Part shown: positions 9,010 to 16,017 of the stretch, piece after piece | Layout: the number at the start of each line of letters is the position of its first letter | How positions within the stretch are numbered: position 1 is the first letter of the stretch | Assembly (NCBI GenBank): GCA_964496595.1 | Contig: CAZCAI010000014.1 | Location: 1 to 44,579 of the forward strand | Source: JAAAOZ01 sp964496595 | GTDB lineage: Bacteria; Chloroflexota; Anaerolineae; B4-G1; SLSP01 | Direction: 5' to 3' | DNA: 44,579 nucleotides | Position numbers and translations under genes: made by a program | The notes under the pieces: model-generated | What the model saw: the letters and a program-made list of their open reading frames with translations, nothing else | Database searches by the model: none | Told to the model about the DNA's origin: nothing

Positions 9010-9015
9010 TATAAT
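9010..9015 (+). promoter_or_regulatory. candidate -10 box for the PspC gene
   Basis: TATAAT lies 73 bp upstream of the PspC start, with no clear -35 box at 17 bp. It is the only promoter-like element in the 358-bp gap between miaA and the PspC gene. Confidence 0.3.
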
Positions 9016-9024
9016 CAGACATTA

Positions 9025-9066
9025 GACTTTCGACTTTTGACTTTCGACAACTTTTAACTTTCAACT
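9025..9066. repeat. degenerate ACTTTC/ACTTTT short tandem repeat
   Basis: Five or six imperfect copies of a 7-10 nt unit (ACTTTCG, ACTTTTG, ACTTTCA) lie just ahead of the PspC ribosome-binding site. Low-complexity stretches of this kind also occur at 7205-7240 and 10455-10500. Confidence 0.5.
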
Positions 9067-9087
9067 TATTTCTCAAGGAGGATACAA

Positions 9088-9282
9088 ATGACCAGTGAGC
9101 ACAAATTACGACGTCAAAACGGTATCGTCGCCGGCGTCTGTGGCGGATTTGCGGCCTTTTATGGCATCAGCCCCTTTTGGTTCCGACTGCTCTTTATCAT
9201 CCTGCTCTTGCCGGGTGGATTGCCGGGCCTGGTTCCCTACATCATCTTGTGGATTGTGATCCCCCGCCGGCGCCGCCGTTAA
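9088..9282 (+). CDS. PspC-domain membrane protein
   Basis: A 64-residue protein consisting of a single PspC domain: an N-terminal KLRRQNGIVAGVCGGFA motif, an amphipathic segment, a hydrophobic stretch (about residues 31-57) and a basic RRRRR tail. PspC domains occur in phage-shock proteins and in small stand-alone membrane proteins linked to envelope-stress sensing. ATG 9088 follows AAGGAGGAT. It converges on the M48 protease gene with 5 bp between stop codons. No pspA or pspB is nearby, so the domain name is firm but the role in this organism is unknown. Confidence 0.9.
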   Translation: MTSEHKLRRQNGIVAGVCGGFAAFYGISPFWFRLLFIILLLPGGLPGLVPYIILWIVIPRRRRR

Positions 9283-9287
9283 TTAGG

Positions 9288-10454
9288 TCACGCCGCCATT
9301 TGAAATTCCGTGATGCGCTCGATGCGCGTGGCGAGCGGCGGATGGCTGTAGAAGAGCCACACCTCCCATTGCGGCGGCTCCGCCTCCGCCAGGTTTTGAT
9401 CGCCCAAACGGGTGAGGGCGTTGGCGAGGGCCTGTGGCTTGCCGGTGGTGCGCACGGCGAAATCATCGGCTAAGCGCTCGCGCCACCGAGAGTAAGCGTT
9501 GATCAGGGGCATCGTCGCCAGCGAGAAGACCGTGGCGACCAACATCAGCCACGGCATCGCGGCCACATCCCCCAGGCCCGCGAAGCCAAAGCGCGCGATG
9601 CCCCACAACAGCGCGCGATGCGCGGCGTACATCCCGCCGAGCGTCAGCGCGCTTTCCACTAAGATGCCCAACTCCAAGTCGTGGTGCACCTGATGGCCTA
9701 ACTCGTGCGCCACGATGGTCTCGATCTCCTCCGGCGCGAACTCCTCGTAGAGCGTATCTCCCAGCGCGATGCGTTTCGTTGCACCCAGGCCCATCACCAT
9801 CGCGTTGGCGGCGGTCGTGCGCCGGCTCAGATCGATGGTGTAGACGCCAACGATGCGCGTGTTGGCCTGCTCTCCCAGCGCTTTGATGCGCCGCGTCAGT
9901 TCCTCGTCCTCCAGCGGCGTCAGATCGTAGAAGAGCGGCACGATGAGCACGGGCGCCAGCCCGCTGAGCACCACGCCGACGAGGATCATAAAGGCGGCGG
10001 CCCACAACCACCACGTCGTCGGGGCCGAGCGCAACAGCCAGTAGATGACCTCGGCGATGGGCAGCCCCAGCAGTAGCTCCAACCCCAACATCTTGAGTTG
10101 ATCGATGACCCACGCGCCCAACGTCTGCGTGCTCAGGCCGAAGCGATGGGGCAGCACGAATCCGCGCCACCAACTGAGCGGGAGCGTCGCCACTGCGCCG
10201 CCGATCATCAGCGTGCCGACGTAGGCCGCGACCAGGGCCGCCGGCGCGCCCATCCCCGCCTCGATCCAGAAGCTCTTCAGCGCCTGCGAGAGGCCGCTGG
10301 CCCAGAAACCGATGATCAGCGCGAAGCTCAGCCCCAACTCGACGAACATCCAGCGCCGGTTGATCCGCGCGTACGCCTCCGCCTTCTCCCGTCGCTCTGG
10401 ATCGAAGCGCAGTTCCTCTTCCCGATTCTCCGCAGTAATCCGCTCACTTTCCAT
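9288..10454 (-). CDS. M48-family (Ste24-like) integral membrane metalloprotease
   Basis: A 388-residue membrane zinc protease of the Ste24/CAAX type. HELGH (residues 250-254) supplies the two His ligands and the catalytic Glu, and E326 in the WRERLADDFA segment is the likely third zinc ligand. The SHPPLATRI motif (370-378) is typical of this family. Membrane segments lie at about 36-58, 68-92, 115-142, 148-174 and 298-320. The start is ATG 10454 behind GGAGGTT; a longer in-frame extension to 10700 is low-complexity and overlaps the upstream gene. It follows the glycosyltransferase gene by 38 bp on the same strand, so the two are probably cotranscribed. The substrate is unknown. Confidence 0.92.
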   Translation of the reverse strand: MESERITAENREEELRFDPERREKAEAYARINRRWMFVELGLSFALIIGFWASGLSQALKSFWIEAGMGAPAALVAAYVGTLMIGGAVATLPLSWWRGFVLPHRFGLSTQTLGAWVIDQLKMLGLELLLGLPIAEVIYWLLRSAPTTWWLWAAAFMILVGVVLSGLAPVLIVPLFYDLTPLEDEELTRRIKALGEQANTRIVGVYTIDLSRRTTAANAMVMGLGATKRIALGDTLYEEFAPEEIETIVAHELGHQVHHDLELGILVESALTLGGMYAAHRALLWGIARFGFAGLGDVAAMPWLMLVATVFSLATMPLINAYSRWRERLADDFAVRTTGKPQALANALTRLGDQNLAEAEPPQWEVWLFYSHPPLATRIERITEFQMAA

Positions 10455-10492
10455 ATCCAACCTCCATTTTCCAACTATCCAACTTCCAACCC

Positions 10493-12811
10493 CTAATCCC
10501 CACCCCCAACCTCCACCACCGTCAGGCGCAACCGATCCGCCCCGGCGACGGGCAAGCGCGGGCCACGCGGCGGCCGGTACATGCCAATGTAAAGGGGATA
10601 CTCGCCGGGCGCGAGCGTGGCCGGCGTGGCGATGGTGTGCTCGAAGATGAGCACGTCGCCCGGCTCCAGGCCCAGCAGCGCGGCGGGCCAGCCATCCCAT
10701 TGCGCGACGGGCGCGCCGTCCGCGTTAGCCTCATCCATCAGATGCACGAAGGCGGCCAATGGCGGCGATGGTATGGGAGCGGTCACGCGCCACCGGGTGA
10801 GCAGTCCAATCGCATCGCCCGGCTTGATGTTAGCGTTCGCCATCTCCCAGCCGATCAGCTCCGGCCCGCCCTCGAAGCGCGCGGGCCACAGCACCTCGAC
10901 GCCATCCGGCGTGGTCGCGGGCGGTGACGCGGGCAACGACGCTACAATTTGGCGCGGATCCTCGCCCCGCAGCGCCGCGCGGATCGCGGGTGTGTCGGGG
11001 ATCTCGCGCTCGACGACGTAGTGCGCCGGCCCTTCCGCGGGCAGGATGAAGCTCCGCTCCGCGCTCCACTTGGCGACCAACTGATGACCCGGATGCCACC
11101 CCAACGCCTCCGGCGAGAGCCGCCACACCGATGGCCCGATCACGACAACGCGATCCACGGGCGTCTCCGGCGGATAATCCACGCGGTAGATGAGGATCGA
11201 GCCGCCGGCGCGGGCGTCCGGCTCGCGCGCGCGGAAGTAGGCGTACATATCCTGCCCCTCGTAGAGCAACCCCAGGTGGAGGCTGGTGGCGCTGATGGCG
11301 TAGGCGCCCGGCGGCGGCGTGTGCGCGTTGTAGGCGTGATAGGTCGGGCCGGCCAGGGCGCGCGAGAAGCTCGGCAGCAGCCGCGCCGTCACGCCGTAGG
11401 CCGCAGGATAGGCGCTGCCGAAGTAAGCCAAATTTAGCTCTTCATCGGGATGTTGGGCCTCATACTCGCGCAGCGCGACCAGATCCATACCCCAATCGAC
11501 GTTCATATCGGCGAAGTGACGCCAGCTTCGGCGCGGCCCACCGACGGCCTCGTTGGCGAAGCTCAGGTGATGCGGGTAGGTCCACGCGGCGTTTGCAATC
11601 AGCCAGAGGCCCAGCAGCCCCAGGCCGACCCGCGGCCAGCGCGCGCGGGGCCAGCGCCGAAATGGACTCGCGGCCAGGGCGATAGCGAAGCAGAGCACGG
11701 GCAAAATATAGCGGTAGCCGATCTGCAGAGTGCTGGTCGAGGCGGCGAGCAGATAGACGAGCGCGGGGAGCCACCAGATCGCCGTCTCGCGCGGGCGTCG
11801 AACCGCGTTCGCGATGCCGCCCGCGAGCAAGATCAGCGTGGGCAGCGGCGTCTTCAGCAGGAACGTGAGGCCGAAGTAGTACCACCAGCCCGTATCGCTC
11901 GTCCGTCCCAGCAGATAGGTCGGTGTGCCGCGCGCGATCCGCTGCATCATCCGGGGCAGGCCGCTCACGTAGGTCGGCGCGGGGATGGGGAGGCCGCCGG
12001 GCGTCAGCGGGCCGACCTCGAAGCCGAAGATGGCCCACAGCGTGATCGCGGCCACGCCCGCCATGCCCATCATCGCTAAGAGGCGACGCCCAAAGCTGCA
12101 CCAGGTGAGGCGGCGATCTGGCCCCTCATCCGGCACAATCAGCGCCAGCAGGAAGAAGATGGGGATAATCAGCGCGGCGGTGGCTTTGCTTCCGGCGGCC
12201 AGCCCGGCCATCACGCCGGTGAGGATGAGGCGAAACGGCGAGGGCTTGCGCAGGTAGACGCCCAGTCGCCACACTGCCAGGAACATAAATCCGGCGACGG
12301 CCAGGTCGTTGCTGATGAGGCGCCCGTTGGCGATGATGTTGGGATCGAGCGCGAAGAGCGTCAGGCCGATCCACGCGGCCGGCTCGCCGACACAGGCGCG
12401 CAGCGCTAAGAAGAGCGCCAGGCCGAAGGCGGCGGTCAGCAGCATCAGCGGCGCGCGCCCGGCCCATATCAGATCGGGCGCGCGCGCGGCGTTATCCACC
12501 CAGAGATACTCGTCCACAAAAGCCTCGGCATCCCCCTCGTGCCAGCCGGGATGAGCGGTCGGGAAGGGGGCGAGGTCGGCGCGGCGGATCAGGGGGAGCG
12601 CCGCTAAAGCTTGCGGTACGGGGGGGTGCTCCCAGCTCAGGCGGGGATCGCCCGTGTGGAGATAAGCGTAGCCGGAGACGAGGTGATAGGTCTCGTCAAA
12701 GGCGGCGGATTTCCGGCGGCTGCTGGTCGCCATCTGCCCGAAGAGCAGGCTCAGCAGCAGCGCCACGCCCGCGATGCGATAGGCGGTTGCACGTCGTTTT
12801 GGGAGGCTCAT
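10493..12811 (-). CDS. GT39/PMT-like membrane glycosyltransferase
   Basis: A 772-residue polytopic protein resembling polyprenyl-phosphate-sugar-dependent (GT-C fold) glycosyltransferases. After the first membrane helix (residues about 10-30), an extracytoplasmic loop carries the acidic FDETYH pair (D39-E40) and the WEHPPVPQ motif (60-67), both typical of GT39/GT83-type enzymes. Eight or more further membrane segments extend to about residue 410. The C-terminal third (about 420-772) is a soluble extracytoplasmic region that ends in a beta-rich domain. Likely function: transfer of a lipid-linked sugar to protein or lipid outside the membrane; the acceptor is unknown. It is upstream of, and probably cotranscribed with, the M48 protease gene. 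Confidence 0.82.
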   Translation of the reverse strand: MSLPKRRATAYRIAGVALLLSLLFGQMATSSRRKSAAFDETYHLVSGYAYLHTGDPRLSWEHPPVPQALAALPLIRRADLAPFPTAHPGWHEGDAEAFVDEYLWVDNAARAPDLIWAGRAPLMLLTAAFGLALFLALRACVGEPAAWIGLTLFALDPNIIANGRLISNDLAVAGFMFLAVWRLGVYLRKPSPFRLILTGVMAGLAAGSKATAALIIPIFFLLALIVPDEGPDRRLTWCSFGRRLLAMMGMAGVAAITLWAIFGFEVGPLTPGGLPIPAPTYVSGLPRMMQRIARGTPTYLLGRTSDTGWWYYFGLTFLLKTPLPTLILLAGGIANAVRRPRETAIWWLPALVYLLAASTSTLQIGYRYILPVLCFAIALAASPFRRWPRARWPRVGLGLLGLWLIANAAWTYPHHLSFANEAVGGPRRSWRHFADMNVDWGMDLVALREYEAQHPDEELNLAYFGSAYPAAYGVTARLLPSFSRALAGPTYHAYNAHTPPPGAYAISATSLHLGLLYEGQDMYAYFRAREPDARAGGSILIYRVDYPPETPVDRVVVIGPSVWRLSPEALGWHPGHQLVAKWSAERSFILPAEGPAHYVVEREIPDTPAIRAALRGEDPRQIVASLPASPPATTPDGVEVLWPARFEGGPELIGWEMANANIKPGDAIGLLTRWRVTAPIPSPPLAAFVHLMDEANADGAPVAQWDGWPAALLGLEPGDVLIFEHTIATPATLAPGEYPLYIGMYRPPRGPRLPVAGADRLRLTVVEVGGGD

Positions 12812-12904
12812 ACGCGCCTCATCATACCGCAGATGGCGCGGCGTGCCAAGCGGACGGACATCTCCCCATCCCCCGACTTTTTATCTCGCTCGCTACTTGC
12901 GGTG

Positions 12905-13396
12905 TTATTGGAGGGCTTGCAGGATGAGGAGCACGGCGTAGCCCGCGACGTAGAAAAGGGTGAGGCCGTACATCGCGGCCGGGGGCGCGTCGCGGACGCG
13001 AAAATCGTGCACTTTGAGGAAGACCAACTTTACCAGATCGCCCAGCAACATTAGCGCGGCGAAGGCGCTCAGGTGAACGCCGGGGGCCGCCGTTGTGGCT
13101 AAGGCCAGCGCCATCCCCCAGTGGCCGAGGTTGTTGAGGATGACGAAGGCCATCGCGATGATCTCGCGCTCAATGAGGCGGTCGAAGATGGCGGCGACCA
13201 GGCCCAGAGCCAGGATCACCTGCACGATGAACTGCGCCAGACGGAGGCCGCCGGGGAAGGCGAAGGCGCCCGCGCTGAGGGCGCGAATCGTTCCCAGAAT
13301 GGCGATGGTCAGGGCGATGACTTTGATCACGGTCTCGGCCCAGGCCAGGAACGGCCATTGGGCGATGTGCCAGTTTTTGGTGGATGTGGTGTTCAT
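12905..13396 (-). CDS. small polytopic membrane protein, unknown function
   Basis: A 163-residue hydrophobic protein with about five predicted membrane segments (roughly residues 22-42, 52-72, 78-100, 108-126 and 140-162). ATG 13396 follows AAGGAG 9 nt upstream. No family is recognised with confidence. It lies 138 bp downstream of the alpha/beta hydrolase gene on the same strand, with a 14-bp palindrome in the gap, so it may be cotranscribed or have its own promoter there. The conserved-looking ILNNLGHWG stretch sits between helices 3 and 4. Confidence 0.7.
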   Translation of the reverse strand: MNTTSTKNWHIAQWPFLAWAETVIKVIALTIAILGTIRALSAGAFAFPGGLRLAQFIVQVILALGLVAAIFDRLIEREIIAMAFVILNNLGHWGMALALATTAAPGVHLSAFAALMLLGDLVKLVFLKVHDFRVRDAPPAAMYGLTLFYVAGYAVLLILQALQ

Positions 13397-13510
13397 TTGG
13401 ATGATCTCCTTGCGCGAACGCTGGTATATTTCAGTTGAGTTGATTGGCGCGCGGGACGTATTGCGTAGAACGTAAGGGATTCTTGTGCCCTGTGCGTTGT
13501 GTTTGCCAAT

Positions 13511-13524
13511 CGAGGCGCGCCTCG
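13511..13524. repeat. 14-bp perfect palindrome
   Basis: CGAGGCGCGCCTCG lies just downstream of the alpha/beta hydrolase stop codon on the minus strand. It could be an operator for the next gene or part of a terminator, but no T run follows it. Confidence 0.35.
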
Positions 13525-13534
13525 TTTCTCTGAA

Positions 13535-14554
13535 CTAGCTCCAGAATGCCTCTAAGGCTTCTACAGTCTCTTCTAATTTCTCGAAGTGCGGTAGGCCCAG
13601 CGTCGGGGTGATGCGGACGGCGCGCCAGTTATCGTGCGCCTCGAGGAAGGCGGGCAGCGCCTCGAAGCCGACGAAGGCGTCGCGGTCGTAGAGCACCTGC
13701 GTGGGGATCGTCACCTGGGCGTAGATGCGCTCGCGCACGTCGCGGGTGAAGAGTTGCCCGCTGAGGAAGTAAAGCGGGGCATGTTCTGCGCCGGGCTGGT
13801 GAGCACTGATGTAATCATAGGCGATCATCCCAGGGGCCGGCTCGCCGACGAAGCTCTGCGCGAGGAAGAACTCGATGCTCCGCTTCGTCGCGATCAGATC
13901 GAAGAGCGGGCGCGCCCAGAGCGGGAAGGCCAGGGCGCGATGGATGGATTCGCCGATCTCCTGTTGGCCCGCGCGCTGGGAGGCGCGCTCGCCCTCGCCG
14001 GAATTGAAGCCGCTGGGCGAGATCAGCGTGAGCGAGTGAAAGCGGTCGGGATGGGTGAGGGCCGCGCGCGCCGCGAACTCGCATCCCAGCGAGAGCGCGA
14101 TCACATCCGCCAGCTCCCCAATTTTATCTAAGGTGTCCAGGATCGCGTGCTCATAGAGCATCGGCGTGTAGACGCGATCGGTGCGCTCTGAGAAGCCGAA
14201 GCCGGGCAGATCCAAGGCCCAGACCGGGCGCGCGCCGCGATAGTGCTCGAAGAGCGGGCGCATCTCGTAGGCGGACGCGGCGGCGTTGACGCTGTGCAGG
14301 AGCAGCAGCGGGCGCCCCGATCCGCCGGTATCGCGGTAGACGCTGAGGTGCCCTGTGGTCTTCCCGAAGAAGTTGTGGCGCTCCGCGTCGATGGCCTTGG
14401 GCAACGGCATCTTGTGATTAACGGCCGCGTTGCTGTACAGAATCCAGCCGCTGGCCGCGACGAAAGGCAGCGCGGCCACGGCGCCCACCGCGCCCGTCGC
14501 GATCTTCGCTGCCTTGGCTAAGGGTTGCTTTTTTTCTTCGATAGTGGTGTTCAT
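13535..14554 (-). CDS. membrane-anchored alpha/beta hydrolase
   Basis: A 339-residue alpha/beta-hydrolase-fold protein. An N-terminal hydrophobic helix (about residues 19-40) probably anchors it to the membrane or acts as an uncleaved signal. The oxyanion-hole region is LLLLHSVNA (83-91). The nucleophile elbow is A-L-S-L-G (153-157), with S155 and an Ala in place of the usual first Gly. D290 or D292 (YDRDAFVG) and H323 (LGLPHFEK) complete a plausible triad. LDLPGFGFSER (114-124) is typical of the fold. ATG 14554 follows GGAGG. A 12-bp palindrome lies 33 bp upstream. The substrate is unknown. Confidence 0.88.
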   Translation of the reverse strand: MNTTIEEKKQPLAKAAKIATGAVGAVAALPFVAASGWILYSNAAVNHKMPLPKAIDAERHNFFGKTTGHLSVYRDTGGSGRPLLLLHSVNAAASAYEMRPLFEHYRGARPVWALDLPGFGFSERTDRVYTPMLYEHAILDTLDKIGELADVIALSLGCEFAARAALTHPDRFHSLTLISPSGFNSGEGERASQRAGQQEIGESIHRALAFPLWARPLFDLIATKRSIEFFLAQSFVGEPAPGMIAYDYISAHQPGAEHAPLYFLSGQLFTRDVRERIYAQVTIPTQVLYDRDAFVGFEALPAFLEAHDNWRAVRITPTLGLPHFEKLEETVEALEAFWS

Positions 14555-14587
14555 TTAGTTGCCTCCGTTTTGTTTAATGTAAATTAT

Positions 14588-14599
14588 TGTGTTAACACA
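14588..14599. promoter_or_regulatory. 12-bp palindrome upstream of the hydrolase, candidate operator
   Basis: TGTGTTAACACA is a perfect palindrome 33 bp upstream of the hydrolase start codon, in an AT-rich leader. No regulator gene is adjacent, so the cognate protein is unknown. Confidence 0.4.
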
Positions 14600-14661
14600 G
14601 CGTGGCTCTGGCGCCGCCATAACTTAGCCCGCACGTTCAATTACGACAAAGATGTTGCAAT

Positions 14662-14868
14662 CTATGCAGTTGAATTGGCCAGGTTTAATCGGATGGGCGT
14701 TTGTTCCTCGGTTTGAATGAGCTTCGGAGATAGTGAAGCTTTTTCCCCCGGTTCAGTATTTTCCTTCGCTTTTAAATCTCGATACATAGCCCGTAAATCA
14801 TAATTATGCTTTTTTGCGTAGGCTTCGCGTGCCTGGCGCACTTCAGCAACAATTGGATCTTCCCACAT
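14662..14868 (-). CDS. small partner of the PIN toxin (putative antitoxin)
   Basis: A 68-residue acidic/basic helical protein that starts MWEDPIVAEVRQAREA and continues with a YDLRAMYRDLK motif. Proteins beginning WEDPIVxEVR with a following DLxAIxxDL segment are commonly found next to this PIN subfamily. It starts 4 bp after the PIN stop codon, with GAGG inside the end of the PIN gene, which suggests translational coupling. The order is reversed relative to classical vapBC (toxin first). No DNA-binding motif is obvious, so the antitoxin role is inferred from pairing alone. The C-terminal third (from about residue 40) looks less conserved in style. Confidence 0.65.
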   Translation of the reverse strand: MWEDPIVAEVRQAREAYAKKHNYDLRAMYRDLKAKENTEPGEKASLSPKLIQTEEQTPIRLNLANSTA

Positions 14869-14872
14869 TTTC

Positions 14873-15361
14873 TTATTCCTCTCTTTCTAATAACTCTTGC
14901 GGTGTGCAAATCGTTGGTGGTTCATACCCTGCGACACGGCATAAACGCTCCACCTGCTTACGCAAAACCGCATTAGCTAGGTGTTTACAGTTCCAGGTAA
15001 GCAAATACTCCACACCATGCGTGGTAGCAATCGCAATATGCAAAGCATCCGCACTGGCCTTGTGCGGCAAAGGTCCTCCTTGGACTAACCGTTCCGCTAA
15101 CGTTATCGCTGCTTCATTGAGCACGAGTCTCGGAATCTTCGAGGCGGCTTGCAACCGTTCTGTTGCAGCGACCGGATCGCCGCCCTGGATTTCCTCAAGT
15201 ACCAGTTGCGAAATGTAGATTTCAAAATCGTTGCGCCGCTCGCGCCACCACTCCTGGGTGAGTTGTTGGTTGGCGGCAATGATCAAATCACGACTCAAAC
15301 GCGCGGTTAGATAGCTAATGATGGAGGTCTCGATATACACGGTTGCTTTGCTAACACTCAT
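14873..15361 (-). CDS. PIN-domain (VapC-like) ribonuclease toxin
   Basis: A 162-residue PIN-domain protein, probably a metal-dependent RNase toxin. The N-terminal strand is VYIETSIISYLTA, with Glu (E11) where most VapC proteins carry Asp. The central acidic residues E56-E57 (LVLEEI) and the ADALHIAIA motif (residues about 104-112, D105) supply the metal site, and LLTWNCKHLAN (about 119-129) gives the last strand. ATG 15361 follows a GGAGAGGAA site. Its start overlaps a 19-codon ORF and its end abuts the small partner gene. Confidence 0.87.
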   Translation of the reverse strand: MSVSKATVYIETSIISYLTARLSRDLIIAANQQLTQEWWRERRNDFEIYISQLVLEEIQGGDPVAATERLQAASKIPRLVLNEAAITLAERLVQGGPLPHKASADALHIAIATTHGVEYLLTWNCKHLANAVLRKQVERLCRVAGYEPPTICTPQELLEREE

Positions 15362-15410
15362 GGTTCCAGTTCCTCTCCGTCATTTGTTTGATGTGATGGA
15401 CTTTGTTCAT
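15351..15410 (-). CDS. 19-codon leader ORF overlapping the PIN gene start
   Basis: ATG 15410 has a good ribosome-binding site (AGGAGA, 4 nt upstream). The ORF encodes 19 residues (MNKVHHIKQMTERNWNHEC) before a TAG at 15351-15353, overlapping the first codons of the PIN gene by 11 bp in another frame. Its translation would bring ribosomes to the toxin start. It may be a regulatory leader or the stub of a lost upstream partner gene. Confidence 0.4.
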   Translation of the reverse strand: MNKVHHIKQMTERNWNHEC

Positions 15411-15426
15411 TATTTCTCCTAATCTC

Positions 15427-15455
15427 AGTATAGGGCAATCTCCATGAGACCGCAA
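15427..15455 (-). promoter_or_regulatory. candidate promoter of the PIN module
   Basis: On the minus strand, TTGCGG (15450-15455) and TATACT (15427-15432) are separated by 17 bp. The -10 box lies 16 bp ahead of the leader ORF start. Confidence 0.5.
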
Positions 15456-15521
15456 CCTCGCGCTGGCGGCAAGCAATGATGCAGCGCCATCGCCTTCGAG
15501 CCAAGTGGGTAGGATTGCGGT

Positions 15522-15872
15522 TCACGGAGGAAACATCCACTCCCCTGAGAGAGATCGCGTCTTCAGCCAAGACACGTCGATGCAGACCGCATACGGGGAA
15601 AGGGCGAGCGGGCCTCTATAGCTGGAAAGGGGCGAGTACCAGGCGACGCCAACCTGCAGGTGGGGCGTGGTCGCCGCGCCTACGCAAACCTGGGTGCCCA
15701 ATCCAGGGGATCCTACCCTCAACCCGCTGCCATCCAGCGCCGCAGATACTATACAACAACACAAACATACCGCTACTAACCCGCCGATGACCAAAACGAT
15801 CATCAATGCTCTTCGCTTCCAATGTCCTTGGTTGTTCTCCACTGCCGATCCCTCTTCTATCTCAATGACCAT
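15522..15872 (-). CDS. small single-pass membrane protein, unknown
   Basis: A 116-residue protein with an acidic N-terminus (MVIEIEEGSAVENN), one membrane helix (about residues 23-46) that contains a Cys run (LCCC), and a C-terminal soluble part with aromatic residues and two isolated Cys. The ATG at 15872 lies inside the last codons of the upstream fragment, and a weak GAGGG precedes it, so translation may be coupled. The family is not recognised. It follows the giant surface-protein gene on the same strand; whether it belongs to that unit is unknown. Confidence 0.45.
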   Translation of the reverse strand: MVIEIEEGSAVENNQGHWKRRALMIVLVIGGLVAVCLCCCIVSAALDGSGLRVGSPGLGTQVCVGAATTPHLQVGVAWYSPLSSYRGPLALSPYAVCIDVSWLKTRSLSGEWMFPP

Positions 15873-16017
15873 ATCGCCCTCGGGCCAGGCGCAGCCACGC
15901 GGCGATGAAGGGGCCGGGCGGCAGGGAGGCCAGCAATTGAAGGCTGCCTCCCAGACCATCTTCTTCGTCCAAGAAGCGGAAGATCCGCTGGCTGGGGTTG
16001 TTCTGGAAGAGCGCTGT
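15862..16017 (-). pseudogene. C-terminal remnant resembling lycopene-cyclase-type flavoproteins
   Basis: Directly after the giant gene's TGA, and in the same frame, the minus strand encodes about 51 coherent residues with a RIFRFLDEED segment and an LLASLPPGPF segment, ending in TGA. The FLDE...ASLPPxPF pattern is reminiscent of the C-terminal tail of FAD-dependent lycopene cyclases. The FAD-binding N-terminus and all catalytic parts are absent. The fragment has no start codon of its own, so it is a remnant truncated by whatever placed the giant gene here. The family assignment is from memory of the motif and is uncertain. Confidence 0.4.

Noticed and set aside
8855..9076. 73-residue minus-strand ORF
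   Set aside because: It is built from the GTAGAGACGCAA palindrome and the ACTTTC tandem repeat, and has no ribosome-binding site.
10455..10700. N-terminal extension of the M48 protease frame
   Set aside because: The extra 82 residues are Arg/Gly/Ala-rich shadow sequence overlapping the upstream glycosyltransferase gene, and a strong ribosome-binding site precedes the ATG at 10454.
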